A stretch of 64,000 bases of DNA. Origin: JBBDMC01 sp963775235. Its GTDB lineage: Bacteria; Pseudomonadota; Alphaproteobacteria; Rhizobiales; Kaistiaceae. This document shows positions 46,599 through 55,800 of this stretch, piece by piece. The translations under genes were made by a program, and so were the position numbers. Location of the stretch: the NCBI GenBank assembly GCA_963775235.1, contig CAVZHY010000006.1, forward strand, positions 372,001 through 436,000, in the 5' to 3' direction. The notes under the pieces are model-generated. The model was not told the DNA's origin and searched no databases. It worked only from the letters and a program-made list of their open reading frames with translations. Positions within the stretch are counted from its first letter, which is position 1; every line of letters begins with the position of its first letter.

Positions 46599-47802
46599 TC
46601 ACCACCAGCCGAGCAGCAACTCCTGAAGTCCATCCATGGCGCGCTGCGGCAGCGTGCCGATGCCGACATCGTCGGCTGCGTAGAGCGGGGTCTGCTGCAG
46701 AACGTCACCGTTGAGGCTGATCTCAAGCGAGCCCACCGCCTGCCCCTCCTCGATGGGAGCGGGGACCGGGCCCTGATAGACGACGCGCCCCTTGATCAGA
46801 TCGCGCGAGCCGCGCGGCAGGAAGAGATCGACCGGTCCCTTGCCGACGAGCGGAACGGTGGCGCGGTCGCCGCCGAATACGTTCGCGTCGGCCACCACCT
46901 GGCCGTCCTTGAACAGATTGACGCGCTCAAAGGCGTTGAAGCCCCAATCCATCAGCTTGCGAGACTTCCTCGGCGCGCTCCTTCTCGCTGGCGAGGCCAT
47001 TCATGACGAGGATCAGCCTCTGGCCGTCGCGCACCGCCGAGCCAACGAGGCCGTAACCCAACTCCTCGGTGTAGCCGGTCTTCAGGCCGTCGGCGCCGAT
47101 GGTCGCGTCCAGCAGCGGGTTACGGTTTTCCTGGCGGATCTTGTTCCAGGTGAATTCGGTCTCGCTGTAAATTTCGTAATACTGGGGGAAATCGTAGACG
47201 ATGTGACGGGCGATCGTCGCGAGATCCCGGACGGTCACATGCTGGCCGGGGTCGGGCAAGCCCGTGGCATTGGTGAAGTGGGAATCCTCCAGCTGGAGCT
47301 TGCGCGCCTCCGCGTTCATCAGGTTGGCGAAGGTCGACTCGGTGCCGGCCATACCCTCGGCCACGACGATGCAGGCATCGTTGCCGGACTGCACGATGAT
47401 TCCGCGCAGGAGGTCGGACACCTTGATCGACGACCCGAGCTTGGCGAACATCGTCGAGCCGCCTGAGGTGGCACCGCCCGTGCGCCAGGCGTTCTCGCTC
47501 ACCATGAACTCGGTGTCGAGGGTGAGCTGGCCGCTCTTGAGCGCCTCAAATACCACCAGAGTGGTCATCAGCTTGGCCATGCTCGCCGGCGGCGTCGGCT
47601 CGTCGGCTGCCTTCTGGAAAAGAACCGTTCCAGTCTCGGCATCCATGAGGATGGCGTGCTTGGCCTTGGTCTCGAATTTATCCGCTGCCGCAGCCGGCAA
47701 GGCGCCCGCGATAAACGCGACAAGCAAGAGGGCCCTCGCCCAAATCGTTCCGGAGAAGATCGACCGGGGGCCGGGACGTCGTCGGGTATCCGACTTTGGC
47801 AT
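46599..47802 (-). CDS. D-alanyl-D-alanine carboxypeptidase (penicillin-binding protein 5/6 family), frameshifted near 46966
   Basis: A secreted serine peptidase trimming peptidoglycan stem peptides. It has a signal peptide (ALLLVAFIAGALPAAAA) and the three active-site motifs: SMAK in PPASMAKLMTT, SGN in VQSGNDACIV, and KTG in DGLKTGYTEE. The main frame leaves homology after ASEKERAEE and stops at 46927. The C-terminal PBP5-type domain (SRKLMDWGFNAFERVNLF to LLLGWW, stop 46599) is in another frame. One extra T in TT at 46966-46967 (plus strand) accounts for it. The ATG at 47802 is chosen for the signal peptide. Confidence 0.9.
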
Positions 47803-47894
47803 GTGCCACGATTCCCGTAATCTTCCCCCGCCCCCTGCATAGCAAGGGACGGCCGCGCAAATCAATCGCGCCGGGCGGGATGCGACCGTAATGC

Positions 47895-49043
47895 CTATTG
47901 GCCGATGACGAAGGCGCCGTCGACGCCCATGTCGGCTGCGGCAGCGATGACCGCCGCAGGCGTCGACCCGGTCACTGTGACGCGGACGACATTGAGCGTG
48001 CGCCCGGCGAAATCGCGCGTGCTGACTTCGGTCTGGCCGAAGCGGTCGAGCGCGGTCGCAATGCGCTCGGCGTTCGTCCGGTCGGTGAAAGATCCGGCCT
48101 GGACGATCGCCGGCGGTCCGCCAAATTCGGTGTACTTCTTCGCCGCAGCCTGGTTCAGCGCCGTGCTCAGATCCGAGCGGGCGAGATCGGCCGCGGCCTG
48201 ATGCGCGGCGGACATCGGCTCGGCCTCGGCGTAGGAGAGACCGGCCCTTAAGATCAACGGAGCCAACGGGTCATCGGGCGCCGCGTTCGGTAGAGGCGCG
48301 TAGGCCGGCGCGAGCACCACCGGGCCAGCAGCCGCAGGCGTCGGCGCAAAGGCGTCGTCAGGCAGGCGCCGCGGCGTCGGCGCGGAGGCGATCACGTACG
48401 GCGCCGGCCCCGGCGCTTGCATCGCGACCTGCGTTGTGGGGACGCCGAACGCCGGCGCACTGTACGACGCCAGGAGTTTCTTGGTGTCGAGCCCGTCCAT
48501 CTGAGCCGGCCCGACGTACTGCACCTGCACCCGCGCGGTCCCCTCCTCCCGGAAACCGAGCATGTCGGCCACCTTCTCGGAGACGTCGAGGATGCGGTCG
48601 TTCGCAAAAGGTCCCCGGTCGTTTACGCGCACCATCATCGACCGGCCGTTCTCGAGATTGGTGACGCGCACGTAGCTCGGCAGCGGCAGTGTGGGATGCG
48701 CGGCCGTCAGACCATTGACGTCGTATACCTCACCGTTGGCCGTAAGCCGCCCGTGGAAGGCGGACCCGTACCACGACGCCAGACCGACCTCGGCGTAGCG
48801 GGGATTGTCGGCCGGGATGTAGGTCTTTCCCGCGACCCGATAGGGCTCGCCGACCACGTAATGGCCTCCGCCCTTCGGCACCTTGGCATCGGCGGCGACG
48901 CGCGGGCTCGCCGGGCCGTATTTGGCCGCGGCAAAATGTTCCTTGGTGTTCTGGATGACGGCGGTCGGTGCGACCGCGCATGAGGCAAGAAGGCCGGCAG
49001 CGGCGGCCACAGCGATGAGTCGAAGGGCGACGCCGCCCCTCAC
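47895..49043 (-). CDS. rlpA: Septal-ring lytic transglycosylase RlpA-type lipoprotein with SPOR domain
   Basis: A 382-residue lipoprotein: lipobox LLASC at about residues 18-22, a double-psi beta-barrel (VGLASWYGSAFHGRLTANGE, AAHPTLPLPSYVRVTNL, VRVNDRGPFANDRILDVS), a Pro/Ala-rich linker, and a C-terminal SPOR domain (AIVQAGSFTDRTNAERIATAL) that binds denuded septal peptidoglycan. The start is GTG at 49043. It lies upstream of the carboxypeptidase gene; a possible CtrA box lies upstream at 49186. Confidence 0.93.
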   Translation of the reverse strand: MRGGVALRLIAVAAAAGLLASCAVAPTAVIQNTKEHFAAAKYGPASPRVAADAKVPKGGGHYVVGEPYRVAGKTYIPADNPRYAEVGLASWYGSAFHGRLTANGEVYDVNGLTAAHPTLPLPSYVRVTNLENGRSMMVRVNDRGPFANDRILDVSEKVADMLGFREEGTARVQVQYVGPAQMDGLDTKKLLASYSAPAFGVPTTQVAMQAPGPAPYVIASAPTPRRLPDDAFAPTPAAAGPVVLAPAYAPLPNAAPDDPLAPLILRAGLSYAEAEPMSAAHQAAADLARSDLSTALNQAAAKKYTEFGGPPAIVQAGSFTDRTNAERIATALDRFGQTEVSTRDFAGRTLNVVRVTVTGSTPAAVIAAAADMGVDGAFVIGQ

Positions 49044-49491
49044 GCCGGCACGCTCGCCTTGGGCTGCAAACGCCCGCTCCGCGCTGACGCAGCTGTTACG
49101 TCCGGATTACTCGGGAAAATCACCCCGCGCGCCCTCTGTCCCGCCTTGTCCCCCAAACCGAACGTTATTGATCGACCAGCGGTCATTAACGATCGGTTAA
49201 ACCCGACGCCGAATGGATCAAATTCCGCCCGCCTTGGCAAGCGAAAGCGCGACTTCCCGCAAACTTTCGTGTGCGTTTCGGGTAGCGCCGCTTGCGGGGG
49301 CGCGTTCAGGCGTGCCGCGACCAAACCTGGAAGGCTGCGCCGGCCGCCAAGTTGTCGCTTCGTATAGTTAATGTTATCCCAACGCGCCGTTAAGTATTTA
49401 ACTAGAAATAACGCTGCCTTCGCTTCCAAAGACGCTGTCGACGGCCTAGGGAAAACGGGGATTCCACGCGGCGCAAAGAAGGCCACACCGT
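49044..49491. other. Gene-free divergent spacer, rlpA / acyltransferase
   Basis: About 450 bases between two divergent genes. No convincing gene is present; short frames on either strand have no recognisable features. The part near 49150-49200 and 49360-49410 is A/T-richer than its surroundings (GTTAATGTTATCC, TTAAGTATTTAAC) and probably carries promoters for both directions. Confidence 0.5.
49186..49200. promoter_or_regulatory. Putative CtrA box TTAA-N7-TTAA
   Basis: The sequence TTAACGATCGGTTAA fits the CtrA recognition pattern TTAA-N7-TTAA exactly. It lies 143 bp upstream of the rlpA start in a divergent promoter region. CtrA is the master cell-cycle regulator of alphaproteobacteria and often controls division and envelope genes, which suits rlpA-dac. 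No binding evidence; the site is short enough to occur by chance. Confidence 0.45.
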
Positions 49492-50700
49492 ATGACGTTG
49501 GCAGCGACAGTTCGCTCGGCTGTAAGCGTCGCGAGGCCGGATACCCCGGACCTGATCACAGCCCGAATCGCGGTCCATCCGACCGACATCGGCGGGCCCG
49601 GCGACAGCTGGCTGCGACTCGCCTCGGTGACGCGCGGTTCGGCGGTCTTCCAGACCGAAAATTTCATCTCCGCGTGGTCGCCGGTCTTTTCCCGTGGCCG
49701 CAACCAGCTCCGCATCGTGCTGGTGCAGCGCGGCGAGGCCGTTGTCGGGCTGCTGCCGGTCTGGATCGAGCGCGGCCGGCTCGTCACGACGGCGCGCATC
49801 GCGGGGGCGCCGGTTGGGCAGTACGACAATGTGCTGATCGATCCGACGGCGGATGTCGGCCGCGTCGTCGATGCGGCGTGCGAGGCGCTGCGGGCCGAGT
49901 GCGGGGTCGACCTGTTGTTGCTGGCCCGGGTTCGCGAAGACAGCGCGCTGCGGGCGACCAGCCGCCGCCCTGTCCGGCTCGGGACGGAAACGGCGCCCTA
50001 TGCAGCGCTGGACGGCGGCGGGGCGGACGCGTTCATGGCAACGCTGAAGAGCCGCGTGCGCCGGCAACAGGCAAAGCGGAAGCGTCAGCTGGCCGAGATA
50101 GGGACGTGCGAATTCGCTCAGGCGAGCGATCCCGATGAGGCGGCCGAGTGGATGACGCAGGCGATCCGGCTCAAGCGGGGCTGGCTTTGCCAAACCGGCC
50201 GGCTCAGCCAGGCATTCGTTGACCCGCGCACCGTCGAACTGCTGATCGCGGCCGCGCGCGAGGGCGCCGGACAAACCGACGAGGCAACGTCCCCCGGTCA
50301 TTCAAGGGTGGTGGTATCCCGCCTCACCGTCGACGGCAGGACGGCGGCAATAGAAGTCGGCTTCGTCTGCCGCGACACCTATTACTTCTACCTCGGCACC
50401 TTCGCGCCCGAATTCGCCAAATTCGGGCCAGGCAACGTGTTGACCGAGGCGATCATACGCACCTGCGTCGAAACCGGCATACGACGCTACGACATGCTGG
50501 CACCAGACTCGCGCAGCAAGCGCGAATGGGCCAACGGCAGCGTCGAGGTTGCCGATCTGGCGTTGCCTTTGTCGGCGATAGGGCGGCTGCATGCGCTGAT
50601 CGTCCATCAGGTCTGGCGGCCCGCTGCGCGTTGGATGTTCTACATGCTGCCGAACGCTGTGCGGTCACGCATCGCCGACCGCTTCCTTGTGACCGGATAA
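49492..50700 (+). CDS. CelD/BcsL-type GNAT acyltransferase (FemAB-like)
   Basis: A 402-residue protein resembling the Acetyltransf_6 (CelD/BcsL) family. N-terminal half: ENFISAWSPVFSRGRNQLRI, VGLLPVWIERG, GAPVGQYDNVLIDP. C-terminal GNAT-like half: MATLKSRVRRQQAKRKRQLAE, FVCRDTYYFYLGTFAPEFAKFGPGNVL and YDMLAPDSRSKREWANGS. These enzymes transfer acyl or aminoacyl groups and often sit in exopolysaccharide loci. It is first in a plus-strand run with a flippase, an ATP-grasp ligase and a PrpF-like enzyme. The substrate is unknown. Confidence 0.82.
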   Translation: MTLAATVRSAVSVARPDTPDLITARIAVHPTDIGGPGDSWLRLASVTRGSAVFQTENFISAWSPVFSRGRNQLRIVLVQRGEAVVGLLPVWIERGRLVTTARIAGAPVGQYDNVLIDPTADVGRVVDAACEALRAECGVDLLLLARVREDSALRATSRRPVRLGTETAPYAALDGGGADAFMATLKSRVRRQQAKRKRQLAEIGTCEFAQASDPDEAAEWMTQAIRLKRGWLCQTGRLSQAFVDPRTVELLIAAAREGAGQTDEATSPGHSRVVVSRLTVDGRTAAIEVGFVCRDTYYFYLGTFAPEFAKFGPGNVLTEAIIRTCVETGIRRYDMLAPDSRSKREWANGSVEVADLALPLSAIGRLHALIVHQVWRPAARWMFYMLPNAVRSRIADRFLVTG

Positions 50701-50707
50701 AATCGCC

Positions 50708-52033
50708 GTGGCGGAAGTGGCCCTGATCATGCCGGTGGCCCGCCTGGCGAGGCGGTACGGTCATCTCAACCTCGCGATCGTCGACCAGGGAGTGGTGAGC
50801 GGATCCAACGTCCTCACCGGAATCCTGCTCGCCCGTTTCCTCGGCGTCGCTGGCTTCGGGGCGTATTCTCTCGCCTGGGCGGTCCTGCTTTTCATTGCCA
50901 GCATTCACCAGCCGCTCATCGTCGGCTCGATGATGAGCGTCGGTCCCAAGCAGTCCGACAAGGAAGCGCCGGGCTATTGGGGTGCGGTGATCGTCCAGAA
51001 CCTCGCGGTGGCCGTCTTCGGTGCAGTCGTGGTGTTCGCCAGCGCCGCACTCAGCGGCTGGCTGATGCCATCGTGGAATCTCGAGCAACTGGCGCTGCCG
51101 CTCGGGCTCGCCACGTTCGCCACTGTCTGGCAGGAGTTCTTCCGCCGGTATTTCTTCACGCGCGGCCGACCCGCAGGCGCATTGACCGTCGATGTGGTGC
51201 GGTACGGAAGCCAGATCGCGACGCTCGTCTGTCTGTTCGTGCTTGTTCCCGGCGTGGTCAACCCGGCTGTGGCGTTGTGGATCGTCGCGGGCGCAGCGGC
51301 ATTGCCCGCCCTTATCAGCCTGAAGTTTCTCGGCAAGATCGACTACCGCGCCGGGGTGATGCGCGCGATCGCCGCACGCCACTACCACGCCTCGAAATGG
51401 ATGGTGGTGTCCGAGCCAATCGAGTGGGCGAGCGAATATATCTTCATGTTCGCGACAGGCACGCTTCTGGGCACCACGGCGGTCGGCGCGCTGAGGGCTA
51501 CGCAAAACATTGCGGCGATGACCAACATCCTTTTCCTCAGTCTCATGAACGTCGTGCCGGCGAGTGCGGCGCGCCATCTCCACAAGGCCGGAATGGCAGC
51601 CATGAACCGTTACCTCCGCGATGTCGCCGTTATCGGCGGACTGGCAACGATAGCGGTATGCATCGTGCTGGCGGCGGCGCCGACGTTCTGGCTGCACCTC
51701 CTGTTCGGCGATGAGTTCAGGCCTTATGGCGACCTGGTGCGCTGGTGGGCGCTCTACTACGCGGTCAACTTCTTCGCGATGCCACTGCGGTCCGGCCTCC
51801 GGGCGATGGAGAAGACCCGCCCGGTGATGTCGGCGCGGCTCATGGGAGCATGCGTTGCGGTGGCAACCGTCGGCCTCTTTGTTCCCTGGCTTGGGGTGCG
51901 CGGCGCAGTGATCGGCGCGCTCACGGCGAAGACGGTCACCAGCGTCAGGCTGTGGCAACTCTACGTGAGGTATCAGCGCGAACAGCCGGCGGAGTTTGAG
52001 GGGCGCGTTCCCGCCGCGGTTCATTCAACTTAA
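50708..52033 (+). CDS. Polysaccharide/oligosaccharide flippase family protein (Wzx/MurJ-like)
   Basis: A 441-residue polytopic protein with about 12 hydrophobic helices and the typical start NLAIVDQGVVSGSNVLTGILLARFLGVAGFGAYSLAW. Such proteins flip lipid-linked glycans across the inner membrane. The start is GTG 8 bp after the acyltransferase stop; an ATG at 50729 is the alternative. The tight spacing indicates an operon and suggests export of a modified glycan. No glycosyltransferases are in the window. Confidence 0.85.
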   Translation: MAEVALIMPVARLARRYGHLNLAIVDQGVVSGSNVLTGILLARFLGVAGFGAYSLAWAVLLFIASIHQPLIVGSMMSVGPKQSDKEAPGYWGAVIVQNLAVAVFGAVVVFASAALSGWLMPSWNLEQLALPLGLATFATVWQEFFRRYFFTRGRPAGALTVDVVRYGSQIATLVCLFVLVPGVVNPAVALWIVAGAAALPALISLKFLGKIDYRAGVMRAIAARHYHASKWMVVSEPIEWASEYIFMFATGTLLGTTAVGALRATQNIAAMTNILFLSLMNVVPASAARHLHKAGMAAMNRYLRDVAVIGGLATIAVCIVLAAAPTFWLHLLFGDEFRPYGDLVRWWALYYAVNFFAMPLRSGLRAMEKTRPVMSARLMGACVAVATVGLFVPWLGVRGAVIGALTAKTVTSVRLWQLYVRYQREQPAEFEGRVPAAVHST

Positions 52034-52163
52034 CGATAAATCGTAGTTGACGTTGCCGGACGCGAGCGCCTGCGCTGAAGTCGGATCGGGGCCTTTGAAG
52101 GTGGGACGGGAGGAGGACGAGACCAGCCGGTGAGCGGACGGCCGGCACAACGGTGAGCAGGCA

Positions 52164-53462
52164 ATGCGACCTAACGTGGCGAATATTCCGGCTGTCGTAC
52201 TCAGCGGCAATCTCGGCGAGCCGACCGGCAAATGGTCGATCAATGAGGCGGCGCTGGCGCTGACCCGCAGTCTCGGCCGCCGCGGCGTCCAGGTCTTCCG
52301 GTTTCACCCGGACCGGTCCCTCACGGACCTAACATCTCGCTATGCGACGCATGTACGCTGCCCCAACCTCTACGACGACCCATCCGGCCTGGTGGCGTCG
52401 CTGACGAGTTTCGCCGACGGCTGTGGCACCCGCCCGGTTCTCTACCCCGCCTCCGACGGCGCCGCCCAGTTCATCGCCGACCACGAGGAGGCGCTCAAGG
52501 AGCACTTCCGCCTTTCCTCACCGAATGCCACCCGTATCGCCCGGACCCAGAACAAACGGGAGCTGATCGAGCTTGCCGGCCGGTCGGGCATTCCGGTTCC
52601 GCAAACGCACTTTCCGACCGAGGCATCGGAGCTTCCCGGCATCGCGGCGCGCCTCTCCTACCCGGTCATCGTCAAACCGCTCTATTCGCCCGACTGGAAA
52701 CGGCCGGCGGTCACGTCGGTCTTCGGCCGCGTCAAGGCTCTGGAGATCACCGAGCCGCAGCAACTGATCGAACAGTGCGGCGCGCTGATCTCGCTGAACA
52801 GCACCATCATGGTTCAGGAGATCGTGCCGGGACCGGACGAAAACCTGATCACGTTCCTCGGCTACGTCGGTCACGACGGCGAGGTGCTGGCCGGTTGCGT
52901 GCGGAAGAAGATACGGCAGTTTCCGCCGGGCTACGGCTACGTCAGCATGACGGAGTCGGTCGAGGACCCTGAAGTCTTTGCCCTTGCGATGAGACTGTTC
53001 CGGTCGCTCGACTATCGCGGCATCGGGTGTGCCGAGTTCAAACGCGACCCGCGTGACGGCAAACCCAAGCTCATCGAAATCAACACCCGGGCCGTGCGGT
53101 CGAGCATGCTGGCCATCGGCGCCGGCGTGGATTTTCCATGGATCGCCTACCAGGACTGCCTCAACCCCGGCACCGTGGCGCCGGTGCTCGGCGGCAAGGT
53201 TCCCGTCCTCTGGATTCATCTGCGGGACGATATCTGGGCGGCGAGCCGCCTGATGCTGAAAGGCGAGCTCTCCCTCACCGGGTGGGTCAGGGGCTTCTTC
53301 GGCAAGCCACTGGTCGTTGCGGAATTCAGCTGGGACGACCTCCGGCCGGGTCTCCTCTACTGGCTGCAGACGCCACGCAAGATCGTGGCGCGCTTGTTCA
53401 CACGCAAATCCGCGGACGGACACCAGCCGGCCGGCGCGACAGCCCAGCGGGTACTCAAATGA
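52164..53462 (+). CDS. ATP-grasp carboxylate-amine ligase-like protein
   Basis: A 432-residue ATP-grasp enzyme. An N-terminal Rossmann-like part (VVLSGNLGEPTGKWSINEAALAL, YPASDGAAQFIADHEEAL) precedes the grasp domain: NKRELIELAGRSGIPVPQTHFP, SYPVIVKPLYS, MVQEIVPGPDENLITFLGYV, CAEFKRDPRDGKPKLIEINTRA with Mg2+/ATP ligands. It would join an amine to a carboxylate, as D-aspartate ligases do. Its stop overlaps the next gene (ATGA). The substrate is unknown; the 130-bp spacer before it has no gene. Confidence 0.82.
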   Translation: MRPNVANIPAVVLSGNLGEPTGKWSINEAALALTRSLGRRGVQVFRFHPDRSLTDLTSRYATHVRCPNLYDDPSGLVASLTSFADGCGTRPVLYPASDGAAQFIADHEEALKEHFRLSSPNATRIARTQNKRELIELAGRSGIPVPQTHFPTEASELPGIAARLSYPVIVKPLYSPDWKRPAVTSVFGRVKALEITEPQQLIEQCGALISLNSTIMVQEIVPGPDENLITFLGYVGHDGEVLAGCVRKKIRQFPPGYGYVSMTESVEDPEVFALAMRLFRSLDYRGIGCAEFKRDPRDGKPKLIEINTRAVRSSMLAIGAGVDFPWIAYQDCLNPGTVAPVLGGKVPVLWIHLRDDIWAASRLMLKGELSLTGWVRGFFGKPLVVAEFSWDDLRPGLLYWLQTPRKIVARLFTRKSADGHQPAGATAQRVLK

Positions 53463-54729
53463 CCGTTCATGATTTCCTTCGTCACACGGTGCCGTGCGTC
53501 GTGATGCGCGGCGGCACCACGCGCGGGTTCTTCTTTCGACCGGAAGACGTCCCCAGCGACCCCGCGGCCCGCGACCAGATGTTCCTGGACGTTGATCGCC
53601 GGCGAGACTCTGCGTCAGGCAGACGGCCTCGGCGGCAATGACATGCTGCTCAACAAGGTGGTCAGCGTTTGGCCGTCCGAGCGCCCGGACGCCGATGTGG
53701 AATGCACGTTCGGCGTCATCACGCCCGGCAGCGCCCGCGTCAAGTACGGCTCCAACTGCGGCAACCTGGTTTCGGCGGTCGCGGTCTACGCCGTCGAGGA
53801 AGGTTTGAGCAAGGGCCTGACCGACACGGTGCGCCTGCACAATCCGCAGTCCGGCACGCGGGTTGACGCCCGTTTCATGGACGCGACGGAGTTCCACCAC
53901 TGGGCCGCCAGCGTGAAAACAGCCGGCATGGCCATGAACGGCATACCGATAGAACTGGCCTTCATCGACCCGGCCAGCACCATCGGTCGCGGACTGTTAC
54001 CGACGGGTCGCGCCGTTGACACGCTCTGCCTGAAATCCGGGGCCGAGATCGGCGCCAGCATCGTCGATTCGGGAACGGTCTATGTGTTCGTATCGGCGGC
54101 GGATCTGGGCCTCGACCATGCGCTCGCGCAGTTGAGCGCGGAGCAGCGCGACGACATCCTGGTGAACGCCGAGTGGCTCCGCGCGCAGGCGGCGGTGCTT
54201 GTGCGGTCTGGCCGATACCCCCGAGGACGCCCGGCGGGTCACGCCGGCGGTTCCGAAGATTTCGATCGTTTCGCCTCCGCACGACTACGCGCTGGCAAAC
54301 GGTTTGCGCTTCGTAGCGAGCGAAGTCGACATGCTCGGACGCATCGTCTCGAGCCAGAATTTCCACAATTCCTACGCCGTGACCGGAGCGATGGCGACCA
54401 TTGCTGCCGCGGTGGTGCCGGGTTCGGTGGTCAACCGCGTCGTCGGTCACGCGGCCGAACGCTCACCCCTGTCCCTCAAGATCGGCCATGCCAGCGGCGT
54501 CATCGGGGCGCGGCAGGAATGGCACCCGACGGGCGACGGCGTCATGATCGACCGGACCTACATGATCCGCACGGCCCGCCGCCTGATGACCGGCTCGGCG
54601 TACGTTGCTCAATTCGCCGCGGCAGTGCCACCGGCCGACTTGCGCACGACAAATATGTGGACATCGGCCCCGACGCGGAACGGCAGCTCGGTGCCCGATG
54701 CCTCCATCCAGCGCGTCACGGCGCGGTGA
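53459..54729 (+). CDS. PrpF-family isomerase/tautomerase, with two frameshifts (53592, 54199)
   Basis: Similar to 2-methylaconitate cis-trans isomerase and 4-oxalomesaconate tautomerase. Three frame pieces are needed: 53459 on (VPCVVMRGGTTRGFFF), 53592 on (IAGETLRQADGLGGNDMLLNKV, YGSNCGNLVSAVAVYAVEEG) and 54199 on (CGLADTPEDARRVTP, SSQNFHNSYAVTGAMATIAA, ESPLS-type RSPLSLKIGHASG, RTYMIRTARRLMTG). Dropping one T at 53592-53593 and one T at 54199-54200 yields one ~420-residue protein. The C-terminal end overlaps the convergent methyltransferase by 121 bp, so the exact stop is uncertain. Confidence 0.8.
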
Positions 54730-55442
54730 ATTTTGAGCGAGGTCTTCTCGCTCAGCAGCGGCCGATTGTTGAACCGCAGGGGACCGAACCCGATCCCGGT
54801 GAAGGTCTCGACCGTCAGGCCATTCTTCTCAAGTGCGCCACGGACTTCCTTAAAGCTCATGTAGTGCCCGATGCGGAACCTGCGGGCGGCTAGTCCAAGC
54901 GACGTCAGCGCCTTTTTGGCAACGTACCGCAAGGGGCCAACGGGGTCGCTCACCATGAGGTTCTTCTCGTTGCGATAGGTGATGATCGCGGTGCCACCGG
55001 GCTTCAGGATGCGCCGGATTTCCCTGATGATGGTCTCGTAGTGCTCGACGTAGCTGATGACGCCGAGGCACACCGCGCAATCGACGCTCTGGTCCCGCAA
55101 GGGCAACACCTGAATGTCGCTGCGGGCAAGCGGCCGGCGGCCGGGCGCGGCGGCGGCGATGCGGTTGGCGGCGTTTCGCAGCATGTCGGCCGAATAATCG
55201 AGACCGACGGTGTTGTAGCCTCGGCCCAGCAGCTGCGAAATGACCGGGCCGGCGCCGCAGCCGAGATCGCAGATCGACGCGTCCGGCCCGTAGTGCGTGG
55301 TGACGTAGTCGACCGTGAAATCGCGCCGGAGGCGGAAGAATTCATCCTCCAGGCGTTCCGTCTCGCCGGCGTACATCCGGTCCCACTTGACCGAATCCTC
55401 TTCGGGCGAGAACCGCGAGCGAACGTCTTCTTCCCAGGCCAT
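54609..55442 (-). CDS. SAM-dependent class-I methyltransferase
   Basis: A 277-residue methyltransferase with motif I ICDLGCGAGPVISQLL, then VGLDYSADML, LPLRDQSVDCAVCLGVISYVEHYE (motif IV region) and ILKPGGTAIIT. The ATG at 55442 follows an AAGAG ribosome site; the much longer frame reads antisense through the tRNA-Ser gene and is not real. It converges on the PrpF-like gene. Substrate unknown; its neighbours suggest a glycan or small-molecule modification. Confidence 0.85.
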   Translation of the reverse strand: MAWEEDVRSRFSPEEDSVKWDRMYAGETERLEDEFFRLRRDFTVDYVTTHYGPDASICDLGCGAGPVISQLLGRGYNTVGLDYSADMLRNAANRIAAAAPGRRPLARSDIQVLPLRDQSVDCAVCLGVISYVEHYETIIREIRRILKPGGTAIITYRNEKNLMVSDPVGPLRYVAKKALTSLGLAARRFRIGHYMSFKEVRGALEKNGLTVETFTGIGFGPLRFNNRPLLSEKTSLKIHRAVTRWMEASGTELPFRVGADVHIFVVRKSAGGTAAAN

Positions 55443-55710
55443 GGCGATGTCTCTTGCCGGGCCGCGGTCGGGCGGCCGGCCCTCGTAGAGCGATTTCGCT
55501 TTTCTCCGGGGTCGCGAAATCGCCCTGTTTCTCCGCAATTCCGGACGGAAAACCGGTTCCCACTTTTCCTGGAATGGCTCTAGCACCCATATTCCTAAGA
55601 ACGCCTTGCGGCGATGCCGGAAACCGGGGAGTAGCAGGGGGCGTGACGGAAGCCGAGTTCGGGGTTTCGCCGGCCTCCCTGCCCTGCTAAGGCGTTGATT
55701 GCTCATAACC

Positions 55711-55800
55711 GGATGGGTGGCCGAGTGGTTGAAGGCTCCGGTCTTGAAAACCGGCAGGCGGGCAACCGCCTCGGGGGTTCGAATCCCTCCCCATCCGCCA
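55711..55800 (+). tRNA. tRNA-Ser(UGA)
   Basis: A complete 90-nt class-II tRNA. The acceptor stem is GGATGGG with CCCATCC, discriminator G and encoded CCA. The anticodon stem CCGGT/ACCGG holds loop CTTGAAA with anticodon TGA. A long variable arm (GGCGGGCAACCGCC) and T-loop GGTTCGAATCC complete it. It reads UCA codons. The decayed island begins directly downstream, a usual place for integration. Confidence 0.97.

Noticed and set aside
49398..49411. Second CtrA-like box TTAAGTATTTAAC
   Set aside because: The spacer between the TTAA halves is four bases, not seven.
50453..52024. A 523-codon minus-strand frame
   Set aside because: Antisense to the flippase; the translation is low-complexity and His/Arg-rich, typical of a shadow frame.
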